From the NCBI RefSeq assembly GCF_000802245.2, contig NZ_CP021080.1:4216001-4280000 (forward strand): 64,000 nucleotides of DNA. Direction: 5' to 3'. The number at the start of each line of letters is the position of its first letter. Within the stretch, counting starts at the first letter, position 1. Below the pieces are notes generated by a model. The model was given only the letters and a program-made list of their open reading frames with translations. It had not been told where the DNA came from and did not search any database. Position numbers and translations under genes: made by a program. Positions 44,324-53,682 of this stretch are shown in pieces. The stretch is from Streptomyces pluripotens (GTDB lineage: Bacteria > Actinomycetota > Actinomycetes > Streptomycetales > Streptomycetaceae).

Positions 44324-45157
44324 CTACGGCATCTCGAAGCCCGGATCCATTCCGCCGAGTCCAGCCCTGCACAGGCACTCCCGTGACCTGGTCTCCGGCA
44401 GTGCTGCTACCGCGCCGAACAGCACGCCACGCAGCCGGTCCACATTGGCCGCGAAGACGCGTAGCACCTCTTCGTGCGACACGCCCTCACCGGTCTCGGC
44501 GCCCGCGTCGAGGTCGGTGACGAGCGTCAGCGACGTGTAGCACAACTCGAGTTCCCGGGCGAGCGCCGCTTCGGGGTGGCCGGTCATGCCCACGACCGAC
44601 CAGCCCTGCGCCTGGTGCCACAGGGATTCGGCACGGGTGGAGAAGCGCGGCCCCTCGACCACGACCAGCGTGCCGCCGTCCACCGGCTCCCAGTCCCGTC
44701 CGCGCGCCGCCTTCAGCGCGGCGGCCCGGCCGGCGGGGCAGTAGGGGTCGGCCAGGGATACGTGCACCACGTTCGGAACCGTGCCGTCGGGCAGCGGCAG
44801 TCCGTCGAAGTAGGTCTGTGCCCTGGACTTCGTGCGGTCCACCAGCTGGTCCGGAATCAGCAACGTGCCCGGGCCGTATTCCGGGCGCAGCCCGCCCACC
44901 GCGCACGGGCCGAGGACCTGCCGGACGCCCAGCGAGCGCAGCGCCCACAGGTTGGCGCGGTAGTTGATGCGGTGCGGCGGCAGGTGGTGGCCGCGACCGT
45001 GCCGGGGCAGGAAGGCGACCCGTCGGCCGGCGATCTCGCCGAGGAAGAGGGAGTCGCTGGGCGGCCCGTAGGGGGTGTCCACCTCGACCTCGGTCACGTC
45101 GTTGAGGAACGAGTAGAAGCCCGAGCCACCGATTACGCCGATCTCTGCGTTCGCCAT
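44324..45157 (-). CDS. mtnP: S-methyl-5'-thioadenosine phosphorylase
   Basis: 277 aa from ATG 45157. IGVIGGSGFYSF phosphate motif, FLPRHGRGHHLPPHRINYRA (MTAP hallmark), VVVEGPRFSTRAES and VGMTGHPEAALARELELCYT. It splits methylthioadenosine, the by-product of polyamine or ACC-type chemistry, to adenine and methylthioribose 1-phosphate. Substrate choice between MTA and other purine nucleosides is not proven. Confidence 0.9.
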   Translation of the reverse strand: MANAEIGVIGGSGFYSFLNDVTEVEVDTPYGPPSDSLFLGEIAGRRVAFLPRHGRGHHLPPHRINYRANLWALRSLGVRQVLGPCAVGGLRPEYGPGTLLIPDQLVDRTKSRAQTYFDGLPLPDGTVPNVVHVSLADPYCPAGRAAALKAARGRDWEPVDGGTLVVVEGPRFSTRAESLWHQAQGWSVVGMTGHPEAALARELELCYTSLTLVTDLDAGAETGEGVSHEEVLRVFAANVDRLRGVLFGAVAALPETRSRECLCRAGLGGMDPGFEMP

Positions 45158-45275
45158 GGCCTGCACCCTAGCTGCCCGCCGGACCTGCGGGGAGTTGGTC
45201 CGAAACCTGTGGGGACGGACGCCGGGGTCTGCTCACACGGGACCCGCCAGGGGTTGGTCCGGGGAGCACGCCGAC

Positions 45276-45303
45276 GGCTCTGCCGTCGTCCGACGGCAGA
45301 GCC
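45276..45303 (-). terminator. Terminator after the FmdB gene
   Basis: GGCTCTGCCGTC and its exact complement with a 4-nt loop, 15 bp after the FmdB stop. Confidence 0.75.
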
Positions 45304-45317
45304 CGGGGCGGGAGGTC

Positions 45318-45650
45318 TCAGGCTGCGGAGCTGCTCGTGGAGCTCGACGAGGAGGCCGTCGACGAGGAAGCCGCAGACGACGAGGTCGTCGACGAGGAAG
45401 CCGTCGACGAGGGCGTCTTCGACTCGGACGACGACGAACCCGACTTCGACGCCGGGCTGCTGCTCGACGTGGAGCCGCGTGAGTCGTTGCGGTAGAAGCC
45501 GGAGCCCTTGAAGACAATGCCGACCGCGGAGAACACCTTCTTCAGGCGGCCGTTACAGCCGGGGCACTCGGTCAGGGCGTCGTCGGTGAACTTCTGCACC
45601 GCCTCAAGGCCCTCGCCGCACTCGGTGCACTGGTACTGGTAGGTCGGCAC
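45318..45650 (-). CDS. FmdB-family zinc-ribbon protein with serine-rich tail
   Basis: 110 aa from GTG 45650 with GAGGA upstream. Zinc ribbon: YQYQCTECGEG and ECPGCNGRLKKVF. The second half is almost pure Ser/Ala/Thr (SSSTASSSTTSSSAASSS), a disordered tail typical of actinobacterial members. The role is thought to be regulatory; unknown here. Confidence 0.88.
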   Translation of the reverse strand: MPTYQYQCTECGEGLEAVQKFTDDALTECPGCNGRLKKVFSAVGIVFKGSGFYRNDSRGSTSSSSPASKSGSSSSESKTPSSTASSSTTSSSAASSSTASSSSSTSSSAA

Positions 45651-45717
45651 TGTGTTCCTCCTGGCACTCTCACTCAATGAGTGCTAACGACGGTCCATAG
45701 TGACGTATTCCCGGGGA

Positions 45718-47013
45718 TCAGTCCACCGTGACCGGCACTCGGTGACCGACGCCACGTGCAACCATACGGTTGCGCTGCTGCGGGACCAGCAGGGAACGCA
45801 GCGACACCAGCGTCACCAGGGCGAGCACGGTGCCGCCCATGGGAACCAGGAATCCCGCGCCGTCCCAGAGGCGGTCCTCCAGCTGGCCCGCGACGGTGAC
45901 CGCGGTCGCCTGCCCCAGTGCCACCGCGCCGGTCAGCCAGGTGAAGGCCTCGGTGCGGGCGGCGGCCGGGACCAGGGCTTCGACCAGCGTGTAGCCGGTG
46001 ATCAGCGCCGGGGCGATGCACATGCCGACCAGCAGACCGAGCCCGGCGAGGAGCAGTACGGAGTGCGCCGTCCACAGCGCGGACGCGGTCAGCGCGAGCG
46101 CCGTGTAACCGAGGACCAGGCGCCGTTGCGGTGCGACCTTCCAGGCGATCGCGCCACAGGCGATGCCGGACAGCATGTTGCCGGCGGCGAAGACGCCGTA
46201 CAGGACGCCGTTCAGGCCGGGCTCGCCGATGGACTCGGTGAAGGCCGCCAGCGCCACCTGCATGCCCCCGAAGACGGAGCCGATGCCGAGGAAAGTCACG
46301 ACCAGTACGCGCACGCCGGGGACGCGCAGAGCCGAGGCGTGCTGCACGCGTGCAGCCCCGCTGCTGGAGTCCACCGGCGGCTGCGTGCCCTTCTGCGCGG
46401 CGAACAGCAGGCCGCCGAACAAGGTCAGCCCGGCTTCCGTGACCAGGCCCGCTGCCGGGGTCACCGTCGTGCACAGAGCCGTGGCCAGCAACGGGCCGAA
46501 GACGAAGGTCAGCTCATCGGTGACCGACTCGAATGCCGCCGCGGTGGTCATCAGGGGCGAGCCGTACAGCTTCACACCCCAGCGCGCCCGCACCATCGGG
46601 CTGACCTGCGGGACTGAGGCGCCGGTCGGGACAGCCGCCAGGAACAGCGCCCACAGGGGCGCGTGCGCCAGCGCGAGCGCCGTCAGGGACACTCCGGCGA
46701 GTGTGTGCACCAGAACACCCGGGATCAGCACGGCGCGCTGGCCGTGGCGGTCGGCGAGGCGACCGCTATAGGGCGCGAACAGCGCCATGGAGACTCCGGT
46801 GGCGGCCGCGGTGGCGCCCGCGGCGCCGTACGAGCCGGTGGTGTGCTGCACGAGCAGCACGATGGAGATCGTGAGCATCGCGAACGGCTGACGGGCCGCG
46901 AAGCCAGGGAGCAGGAACGTCCAGGCGCCGCGGGTGCGCAGCAACTGCCCGTATCCCGAGTGGGACGATGCCGGGGAGGTCTTCTCCGGTGCGGTGGTGA
47001 CCGTGGATCCCAC
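45718..47013 (-). CDS. MFS transporter
   Basis: 431 aa from GTG 47013 (VGSTVTTAPEKT); a start two codons on is possible. About 12 membrane segments; motif A-like FAPYSGRLADRHGQRAVLIP, and PQVSPMVRARWG after segment 4. Belongs to the poorly characterised DHA1-like set. No regulator alongside, so substrate unknown. Confidence 0.87.
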   Translation of the reverse strand: MGSTVTTAPEKTSPASSHSGYGQLLRTRGAWTFLLPGFAARQPFAMLTISIVLLVQHTTGSYGAAGATAAATGVSMALFAPYSGRLADRHGQRAVLIPGVLVHTLAGVSLTALALAHAPLWALFLAAVPTGASVPQVSPMVRARWGVKLYGSPLMTTAAAFESVTDELTFVFGPLLATALCTTVTPAAGLVTEAGLTLFGGLLFAAQKGTQPPVDSSSGAARVQHASALRVPGVRVLVVTFLGIGSVFGGMQVALAAFTESIGEPGLNGVLYGVFAAGNMLSGIACGAIAWKVAPQRRLVLGYTALALTASALWTAHSVLLLAGLGLLVGMCIAPALITGYTLVEALVPAAARTEAFTWLTGAVALGQATAVTVAGQLEDRLWDGAGFLVPMGGTVLALVTLVSLRSLLVPQQRNRMVARGVGHRVPVTVD

Positions 47014-47312
47014 GGCCCGTGCCTTTCTGCCGCCTGGTAGCGCGGGTTCCGTCGAGGAACACGGGCGCCGAGAGCTGTCCTCTTGCGCGGACTGCGGTAG
47101 ATGCCGGCGCCCACTGCGGGTGGGGAGCGACCCGGCCGCCATACGGTCGCGCCAGCTCTGCGTCAGGCAGAGTTGGTTCGATCAGGGTGCGCCTTCATCG
47201 TACAGGGACCAGGGCGTCGTACACCTGTGAAAGCGGACACCATAAACCTGGTCACCTGCGATTTCCGGGGGTGTGAACGGTACGAAACATCCCTTTAACG
47301 CGGGCTGTCCGG

Positions 47313-48818
47313 TCAGCCCGAACTGCTCGGCCCGTCGGTGCCCAACCAACTGGCCAGCTTTCCTCCGTGGGCCACCGCCCGCAGCCGGCGTTCTGTCGCG
47401 TCGCGAACCGGGTCGGTGGCGACGACCAGCAATTCGTCGCCTCGCCGCAGCACCGTCGTGGGCAGCGGAACAAACGATTTTCCTTCGCGGACGACGAGGG
47501 TGACGGCGGCGCCGGGCGGCAGCCGCAACTCGTTCACCTCCACACCGTGCATCCGTGAGCCCTCGGGGACCGAGACGGACAGCAGGTGTCCGCGCAGCCG
47601 CTCCAAGGGTGCCGACTCGATACCGAGGTCGGAGGCCTCACCCTGCTCGCCCAGGCGCAGTCTGCGCGCCAGCCAGGGCAAGGTCGGTCCCTGGATGAGG
47701 GTGTAGACGACGACCAGCACGAAGACGATGTTGAAGATGCGGCGGCTTCCGACCACGCCGTTCACCATCGGGATGGTGGCCAGGATGATGGGCACAGCGC
47801 CCCGCAGGCCCGCCCACGACATCAGCGTCTGCTCCTGCCATGGCACCCGGAACGGCGCCAGGCTGAGCACCACGCTCAGCGGGCGGGCCACCATGGTGAG
47901 GGCCAGTCCGATGACGAGTGCGGGCCAGATGTCGTCACCCAGCTCGTGCGGGGTGACCAGCAGGCCGAGTACGACGAACATGCCGATCTGGGCGATCCAG
48001 CCGAGCCCCTCGGCGAAGCCGCGGGTGGCGGGCCAGTGGGGGAGCTTGGCATTGCCGAGCGTCATCGAGGCGAGGTAGACGGCCAGGAAGCCGCTGCCGT
48101 GCGCCAGGGCACCGGCGGCGTACGCCGCGACGGCGATCGCCATCACGGCGATCGGGTAGAGGCCGGAGGCGGGCAGGGCTACCCGCTTGAGCCCGAGGGA
48201 GCCCAGCCAACCGACCGCGAGCCCTATGGCAGCGCCGACGGCCAGCTCCAGGGCTATCTTGCCCAGCAGGGCGTACCAGTGCTCGACCGGGCCGGCCGTG
48301 GAGAAGGCGACGACCAGGATGACCACCGGGGCGTCGTTGAAGCCGGACTCCGCCTCCAGCGTCCCCGTCACGCGCGCGGGGAGGGGGACTCTGCGCAGCA
48401 CGGAGAAGACCGCCGCCGCGTCCGTGGACGACACCACCGCGCCGATGATGAGCGCCTGCCGCCACTCCAGCCCGACCAGGTAGTGCGCCGCGGCGGCGGT
48501 GACACCGACACTGACGGCGACACCGGCCGTCGCCAGGACCGAGGCGGACGGCAAGACCGGTCGGATCTCCTTCCACTTCGTGCCGAGGCCGCCCTCGGCG
48601 AGGATCACGACCAGGGCCGCGTATCCCATGACCTGGGTCACCGCGGCGCTGTTGAAGTGGATGCCGCCGATCCCGTCTTGGCCCATGAGGACGCCGATCC
48701 CCAGGTACACGAGCAGGCTGGGGAGCCCGCTGCGGGAGGAGATCCGGACGGCCACGACAGCGACCAACAGGACGACGGAGCAGACGAGCAGGAGCTGGTT
48801 GAGGTGGTGAACGGTCAG
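47313..48818 (-). CDS. K+/H+ antiporter (CPA1, NhaP2/CvrA type), probable CTG start
   Basis: 501 aa if translation begins at CTG 48818. From there the frame reads LTVHHLNQLLLVCSVVLLVA, the expected N-terminus of the first membrane segment, and AGGGAAGG sits exactly 8 nt upstream. The next usual start (GTG 48767) would cut into segment 1 and has no ribosome site. The rest shows ~12 segments (GYAALVVILAEGGLGTKWKE, TDAAAVFSVLRR, ESGFNDAPVVILV) and a C-terminal TrkA-C domain (LRLPPGAAVTLVVREGKSFV). Exchanges K+ or Na+ for protons. Confidence 0.9.
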   Translation of the reverse strand: MTVHHLNQLLLVCSVVLLVAVVAVRISSRSGLPSLLVYLGIGVLMGQDGIGGIHFNSAAVTQVMGYAALVVILAEGGLGTKWKEIRPVLPSASVLATAGVAVSVGVTAAAAHYLVGLEWRQALIIGAVVSSTDAAAVFSVLRRVPLPARVTGTLEAESGFNDAPVVILVVAFSTAGPVEHWYALLGKIALELAVGAAIGLAVGWLGSLGLKRVALPASGLYPIAVMAIAVAAYAAGALAHGSGFLAVYLASMTLGNAKLPHWPATRGFAEGLGWIAQIGMFVVLGLLVTPHELGDDIWPALVIGLALTMVARPLSVVLSLAPFRVPWQEQTLMSWAGLRGAVPIILATIPMVNGVVGSRRIFNIVFVLVVVYTLIQGPTLPWLARRLRLGEQGEASDLGIESAPLERLRGHLLSVSVPEGSRMHGVEVNELRLPPGAAVTLVVREGKSFVPLPTTVLRRGDELLVVATDPVRDATERRLRAVAHGGKLASWLGTDGPSSSG

Positions 48819-49031
48819 CGGCGGTACCTTCCCTGAGTTCTTCGGTTACTTCATTACCTTACCTAACTCTTGACGCTTTCTTGACGTTCCCCAGGGCAAG
48901 ATCGAACGTCCGTGTGTGCTGGTTCCCGACTCCGCGTCAAGCGGGACAGGGCCCTGCGCCTATGGTTGCTCCAACGCTCATTCAAAGTCACAGCCCGACC
49001 TGCCGCTCGCGTTAGGACAGCAAGGACAGCG

Positions 49032-51929
49032 ATGCCCCCCAACACCACCGCCACAACGGGTGACAAGCCCGCAAAGTCCGGCAGGAAGAAGGGGCGCAAA
49101 GCCCGACTGATCGTGCTGGTACTGGTCCTGGCCGTCATAGGCGGCATCGCCTTCGGGGCGTATTGGTCGATCAGCACCGTTCGCGCGTCCTTCCCGCAGA
49201 CCACGGGGTCGATCACGCTCGACGGCCTGTCCGGGCCGGTCGACGTCAAGCGGGACGGCAACGGCATCCCGCAGATCTACGCCTCCTCCGACGAGGACCT
49301 GTTCATGGCGCAGGGATACGTCCAGGCGCAGGACCGGTTCTGGCAGATGGACGTGCGCCGCCACATGACCTCCGGGCGCCTGTCGGAGATGTTCGGGAAG
49401 GGGCAGGTCAAGAACGACGAGTTCCTGCGCACCCTCGGCTGGGACCGGATCGCCAAGCAGGAATACGACACCAAGCTGTCGGCCTCCACGAAGAAGTACC
49501 TCCAGGCCTACGCCAAGGGGGTCAACGCCTACCTGCAGGGCAAGGACGGCAAGTCGATCTCCCTGGAGTACGCCGCCCTGGGCCTCACCAACGACTACAA
49601 GCCGCAGAAGTGGACCCCGGTCGACTCCATCTCCTGGCTGAAGGCGATGGCCTGGGACCTGCGCGGCAACATGCAGGACGAGATCGACCGCGCCCTGATG
49701 ACCAGCCGTCTCGGCCCGAAGCAGATCCAGGACCTCTACCCGGAGTACCCCTACGGCCGTAACAAGCCAATCGTGCAGGAAGGCCAGTACAGCGAGCTGA
49801 CCAAGACGTTCCGGCAGAGCGGCGTCTCAGGCACCTCTCAGGACACCACCGGTACCACCGGCACGGCGGGCACCACGGGTGCTCCGGGCATCGCAGGCAC
49901 CTCCCAGGGCACGGGCGGCACCACTGGCACCACCAGCACCACCGGTACGGCGGGCACCACGGGCACGGCGGGCACCACGGGCGCGACCGGTACGGCGGGT
50001 TCCCCTGCCTCGGGTGCGACCGGTTCGGCGCTCCAGAGCCAGCTGGAGGGCCTCTACAAGGTTCTCGACAACGTCCCGACGGCCGTCGGCGTCAACGGCC
50101 ACGGCATCGGCTCCAACTCCTGGGTCGTCTCCGGGAAGTACACGATCACCCACAAGCCCCTGCTCGCCAACGACCCCCACCTGTCGCCGTCGCTGCCGTC
50201 CGTCTGGTACCAGATGGGCCTGCACTGCCGGACCGTCTCCAGCAAGTGCCAGTACGACGTCACCGGCTACACCTTTGCCGGCATGCCCGGTGTGATCATC
50301 GGTCATAACGCGAAGATCGCCTGGGGAATGACCAACTCCGGAGTCGACGTCACCGACCTCTACCTGGAGAAGGTGAGTGCGAACGGCTACCTGTACAACG
50401 GCAAGGTCCGGCCGTTCAAGACCCGTGAGGAGACCATCAAGGTCGCCGACGGGGCCTCCAAGACCATCGTCGTGCGTCAGACCCAGGACGGCATGCCGCT
50501 GCTGTCCGACCGCGACGACGAACTCGTCCAGGTCGGCAAGAAGGCCACCGTCGACACGGCAGCGCCCGACCGCGGTGACGGCTACGGCATCGCCCTGCGG
50601 TGGACCGCGCTCGACCCGGGCACCACCATGGACGCCGTCTTCGCCATCGACAGGGCGGCGGACTGGAACGACTTCCGTGCCGCGGCAGCCCTGTTCGACG
50701 TGCCCTCACAGAACCTGATCTACGCCGACACCGACAACAACATCGGCTACACACTGCCCGGCAGGATTCCCACCCGCTCCTCCGCGGACGACGGCTCCGT
50801 CCCGGCACCGGGCTGGGACGCGAAGTACCGCTGGACCGGCTTCATCAAGCAGGACGAGCTGCCCTACGAGTACAACCCCAAGCGCGGTTACATCGTCACC
50901 GCCAACCAGGCCGTGATCGACAAGGACAAGTACCCGTACACCCTCACCACCGACTGGGGCTACGGTGCCCGCAGCCAGCGCATCACCGACCTGATCGAGT
51001 CCAAGATCAAGGACGGCGGCAAGATCTCCACCAACGACATGCGGCAGATGCAGTTGGACAACAGCAACGAGATGGCCAAGCTCCTGGTGCCCAAGTTGCT
51101 GAAGATCAACCTGTCCGACCCGGACGTGCGCCAGGCGCAGAAGCTGCTGGAGGGCTGGGACTACACCCAGGACGCCGACTCTGCAGCGGCCGCGTACTTC
51201 AACGCCGTCTGGCGCAACATCCTCAAGCTCGCCTTCGGCAACAAGCTGCCCAAGGAACTGCGCGTCAAGGGACAGTGCCTGTGGGTCGACAAGATCGACA
51301 GCACCGGCCCGGTGGACGACAACACCAAGGTCCGCGAGTGCGGGGAGCGGGACGCCGACCAGGCGCAGCCGGACGGTGGCGACCGCTGGTTCGAGGTCGT
51401 GCGCATCCTGATGGACAAGCCGAACAGCGACTGGTGGAAGACCCCCAAGTCGGGTACTCGCCCTGCCGCGCACAACCGCGACCAGCTCTTCGCCCGGGCC
51501 ATGATCGACGCCCGCTGGGAGCTGACGGCGAAGCTCGGCAAGGACATCGACACCTGGAGCTGGGGCCGGCTGCACCGTCTGTTCCTGAAGAACCGGACAC
51601 TCGGCACCGAGGGCCCGGGGGCCCTGCAGTACGTCCTCAACCGCGGCCCCTGGAAGCTCAGCGGCGGTGAGGCGGCGGTCAACGCGACCGGCTGGAACGC
51701 GGCCGGCGGTTACAACATCATCTGGGTGCCGTCGATGCGGATGGTCGTGAACCTCGCCGATCTCGACAAGTCCAAGTGGATCAACCTAACCGGCGCTTCC
51801 GGGCACGCCTTCAGCGCGCACTACACGGACCAGACGGGCAGGTGGGCCAAGGGGGAGCTGCTGCCCTGGTCGTTCTCGGCCAAGGCGGTCGACGGGAGCA
51901 CGAGTGACACGCTCGTCCTCAAGCCGTAG
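49032..51929 (+). CDS. Penicillin acylase family Ntn-hydrolase
   Basis: 965 aa from ATG 49032. A basic start and one hydrophobic segment (LIVLVLVLAVIGGIAFGAYW) anchor or export it. The alpha chain contains VKRDGNGIPQIYASSDEDLF and MAQGYVQAQDRFWQMD. The beta-chain nucleophile Ser follows the cleavage point in GHGIGSNSWVVSG (G|S-N). FAGMPGVIIGHNAKIAWGMT and the C-terminal GGYNIIWVPSMRMVV complete the fold. A Gly/Thr/Ala-repeat spacer replaces the usual linker between the chains. Possible roles: cleavage of N-acyl-homoserine lactones, lipopeptides or beta-lactams; not resolved. Confidence 0.93.
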   Translation: MPPNTTATTGDKPAKSGRKKGRKARLIVLVLVLAVIGGIAFGAYWSISTVRASFPQTTGSITLDGLSGPVDVKRDGNGIPQIYASSDEDLFMAQGYVQAQDRFWQMDVRRHMTSGRLSEMFGKGQVKNDEFLRTLGWDRIAKQEYDTKLSASTKKYLQAYAKGVNAYLQGKDGKSISLEYAALGLTNDYKPQKWTPVDSISWLKAMAWDLRGNMQDEIDRALMTSRLGPKQIQDLYPEYPYGRNKPIVQEGQYSELTKTFRQSGVSGTSQDTTGTTGTAGTTGAPGIAGTSQGTGGTTGTTSTTGTAGTTGTAGTTGATGTAGSPASGATGSALQSQLEGLYKVLDNVPTAVGVNGHGIGSNSWVVSGKYTITHKPLLANDPHLSPSLPSVWYQMGLHCRTVSSKCQYDVTGYTFAGMPGVIIGHNAKIAWGMTNSGVDVTDLYLEKVSANGYLYNGKVRPFKTREETIKVADGASKTIVVRQTQDGMPLLSDRDDELVQVGKKATVDTAAPDRGDGYGIALRWTALDPGTTMDAVFAIDRAADWNDFRAAAALFDVPSQNLIYADTDNNIGYTLPGRIPTRSSADDGSVPAPGWDAKYRWTGFIKQDELPYEYNPKRGYIVTANQAVIDKDKYPYTLTTDWGYGARSQRITDLIESKIKDGGKISTNDMRQMQLDNSNEMAKLLVPKLLKINLSDPDVRQAQKLLEGWDYTQDADSAAAAYFNAVWRNILKLAFGNKLPKELRVKGQCLWVDKIDSTGPVDDNTKVRECGERDADQAQPDGGDRWFEVVRILMDKPNSDWWKTPKSGTRPAAHNRDQLFARAMIDARWELTAKLGKDIDTWSWGRLHRLFLKNRTLGTEGPGALQYVLNRGPWKLSGGEAAVNATGWNAAGGYNIIWVPSMRMVVNLADLDKSKWINLTGASGHAFSAHYTDQTGRWAKGELLPWSFSAKAVDGSTSDTLVLKP
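49820..50034 (+). repeat. Gly/Thr-rich repeat region in the acylase spacer
   Basis: Codes about 70 residues made of TTG, TAG and TTGT units (for example GTTGTAGTTGTAGTTGATGT as translated). It is tandemly repetitive DNA of GGCACCACGGGC-type units, and lies 20 codons before the catalytic serine region, in the segment removed on autoprocessing. Confidence 0.8.
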
Positions 51930-51980
51930 CTGTAGCCGAGCCGCAGGCGCGAGCCTCTGAGGGCTGAGGCGCCGAGGCAC

Positions 51981-52030
51981 ACCGAAGAGAACGGCCCTTC
52001 CACGCGCGTGGAAGGGCCGTTCTCTTCGGT
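51981..52030. terminator. Perfect 50-bp palindrome, bidirectional terminator
   Basis: Twenty-five-base arms, complementary at every position, lying between the convergent acylase and cyclo-ligase genes. It ends both transcripts. Confidence 0.85.
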
Positions 52031-52044
52031 GGACGGATGCCGGC

Positions 52045-52665
52045 TCAGGTGCTCGGGAACCGGTGCACGCCGGAGGGCGTGACCACGGCGTGCACCGGTT
52101 TGTCGTGCCCCTTGGCCGGAACCCGAGCGACGACCTCCGTGTCGTACAGCAGCACCACGAGCCGGGGTCGGGCGCCCGACCGTTCCAGGCGGGCCAGAAC
52201 TCGGTCGTAGGAGCCGCCGCCGCGCCCCAGGCGCATCCCGCGTGCGTCGACCGCGAGTCCGGGTAGCAGCACGGCGTCCGCGCCGGTCACGGCGGCCGGG
52301 CCGAGATGCTCGCCGGAGGGCTCGAACAGTTCCATCTTGCCGCTGTGTTGGACCCGGGCGAGGGAACCCGGGCCGGCGTACTCGCCCCAGTCCAGGTCGT
52401 TGTCGGGCAGCAGCACGGGAAGCAGGACGCGTACGCCCCGGGCGTGCAGCGCCTCCAACAGCGGGCGGGTGCCGGGCTCGCTACCCACGGAGACGTACGC
52501 CGCCACCGTGTGCGCGTCCGCCAGTTCGGGTAGGTCCAAGGAGCGCTCCGCCAGCGTGCGGCCCGCCTCGCGGACGTCATCCTCCGTCAATCTGTTCCTC
52601 ACCACGAGGAGCTCCCGCCGCAACATTCGTTTGTCAGGCTCGCCCGTGTGTCCGACGTGTTCCAC
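52045..52665 (-). CDS. 5-formyltetrahydrofolate cyclo-ligase
   Basis: About 206 aa from GTG 52665 (VEHVGHTGEPDKRML); an ATG at about 52713 and others up to 52776 are in frame. Contains LRRELLVVRNRL, VLLPVLLPDNDLDWGEYAG, DAVLLPGLAVDARGMRLGRG and GGSYDRVLARL, the family signature. Converts 5-formyl-THF to methenyl-THF with ATP. Divergent from galU, as usual in Streptomyces. Confidence 0.9.
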   Translation of the reverse strand: MEHVGHTGEPDKRMLRRELLVVRNRLTEDDVREAGRTLAERSLDLPELADAHTVAAYVSVGSEPGTRPLLEALHARGVRVLLPVLLPDNDLDWGEYAGPGSLARVQHSGKMELFEPSGEHLGPAAVTGADAVLLPGLAVDARGMRLGRGGGSYDRVLARLERSGARPRLVVLLYDTEVVARVPAKGHDKPVHAVVTPSGVHRFPST

Positions 52666-52774
52666 TGGTCGTTCGCGCACCCTTCTTATGTGGTCATGTC
52701 TCAATGCGGTCATATCAGGGTCAACCTGCTGGAAACGCAGATTCCCAGCAAAGGCACCGGATAGGGTTGCGGGC

Positions 52775-53677
52775 ATGACTCAGTCGCACCCCAGGATCAG
52801 CAAGGCTGTCATTCCCGCGGCGGGCCTCGGCACCCGGTTCCTGCCGGCCACCAAAGCCACTCCCAAGGAGATGCTTCCGGTCGTCGACAAGCCGGCTATC
52901 CAGTACGTGGTCGAGGAGGCCGTGTCAGCGGGGCTCGACGACGTACTCATGATCACCGGGCGCAACAAACGCCCCCTCGAAGACCACTTCGACCGCAATT
53001 ACGAGCTGGAATCGGCCCTTGAGAAGAAGGGCGACGGCGAACGGCTCGCGAAGGTGCGGCAGTCCAGCGACCTGGCCACCATGCACTACGTCCGTCAGGG
53101 CGACCCCAGGGGGCTCGGGCACGCGGTGCTGTGCGCCGCCCCACACGTCGGCCAGGAGCCCTTCGCCGTACTCCTGGGCGACGACCTGATCGATCCGCGG
53201 GACCCGCTGCTCAGGCGCATGATCGACGTCCAGGAGCAGCACGGTGGCAGTGTGATCGCGCTCATGGAGGTCGCGCCCGAGCAGGTCCACCTCTACGGCT
53301 GCGCGGCCGTGGAGCCCACCGTCGAAGGCGACGTCGTGAAGGTGACCGGCCTGGTCGAGAAGCCGGACCCGGCGGACGCCCCGTCGAACTACGCGGTCAT
53401 CGGCCGCTACGTCCTCGATCCGCACATCTTCGGCATACTGCGCAAGACCGAGCCGGGCCGCGGCGGAGAGATCCAGCTCACCGACGCCCTCCAGCAGCTC
53501 GCCCAGGACGAGAAGGTCGGCGGCCCGGTGCACGGTGTCGTCTTCAAGGGGCGCCGCTACGACACCGGGGACCGTGGCGACTATCTGCGTGCCATTGTCA
53601 GACTGGCGTGCGAACGTGAAGACCTGGGCCCGGACTTCCGGACCTGGCTTCGCAGCTACGTAGCCGAGGAGATGTAG
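52775..53677 (+). CDS. galU: UTP-glucose-1-phosphate uridylyltransferase
   Basis: 300 aa from ATG 52775. IPAAGLGTRFLPATKATPKE (nucleotide-binding signature), ITGRNKRPLEDHFD, LGHAVLCA, LLGDDLID, YAVIGRYVLDP and RYDTGDRGDYL. Makes UDP-glucose for the cell surface and trehalose. TAGGGT lies 7 nt before the ATG, which suggests a leaderless transcript. First of a co-directional run of six genes. Confidence 0.95.
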   Translation: MTQSHPRISKAVIPAAGLGTRFLPATKATPKEMLPVVDKPAIQYVVEEAVSAGLDDVLMITGRNKRPLEDHFDRNYELESALEKKGDGERLAKVRQSSDLATMHYVRQGDPRGLGHAVLCAAPHVGQEPFAVLLGDDLIDPRDPLLRRMIDVQEQHGGSVIALMEVAPEQVHLYGCAAVEPTVEGDVVKVTGLVEKPDPADAPSNYAVIGRYVLDPHIFGILRKTEPGRGGEIQLTDALQQLAQDEKVGGPVHGVVFKGRRYDTGDRGDYLRAIVRLACEREDLGPDFRTWLRSYVAEEM

Positions 53678-53682
53678 CGATC

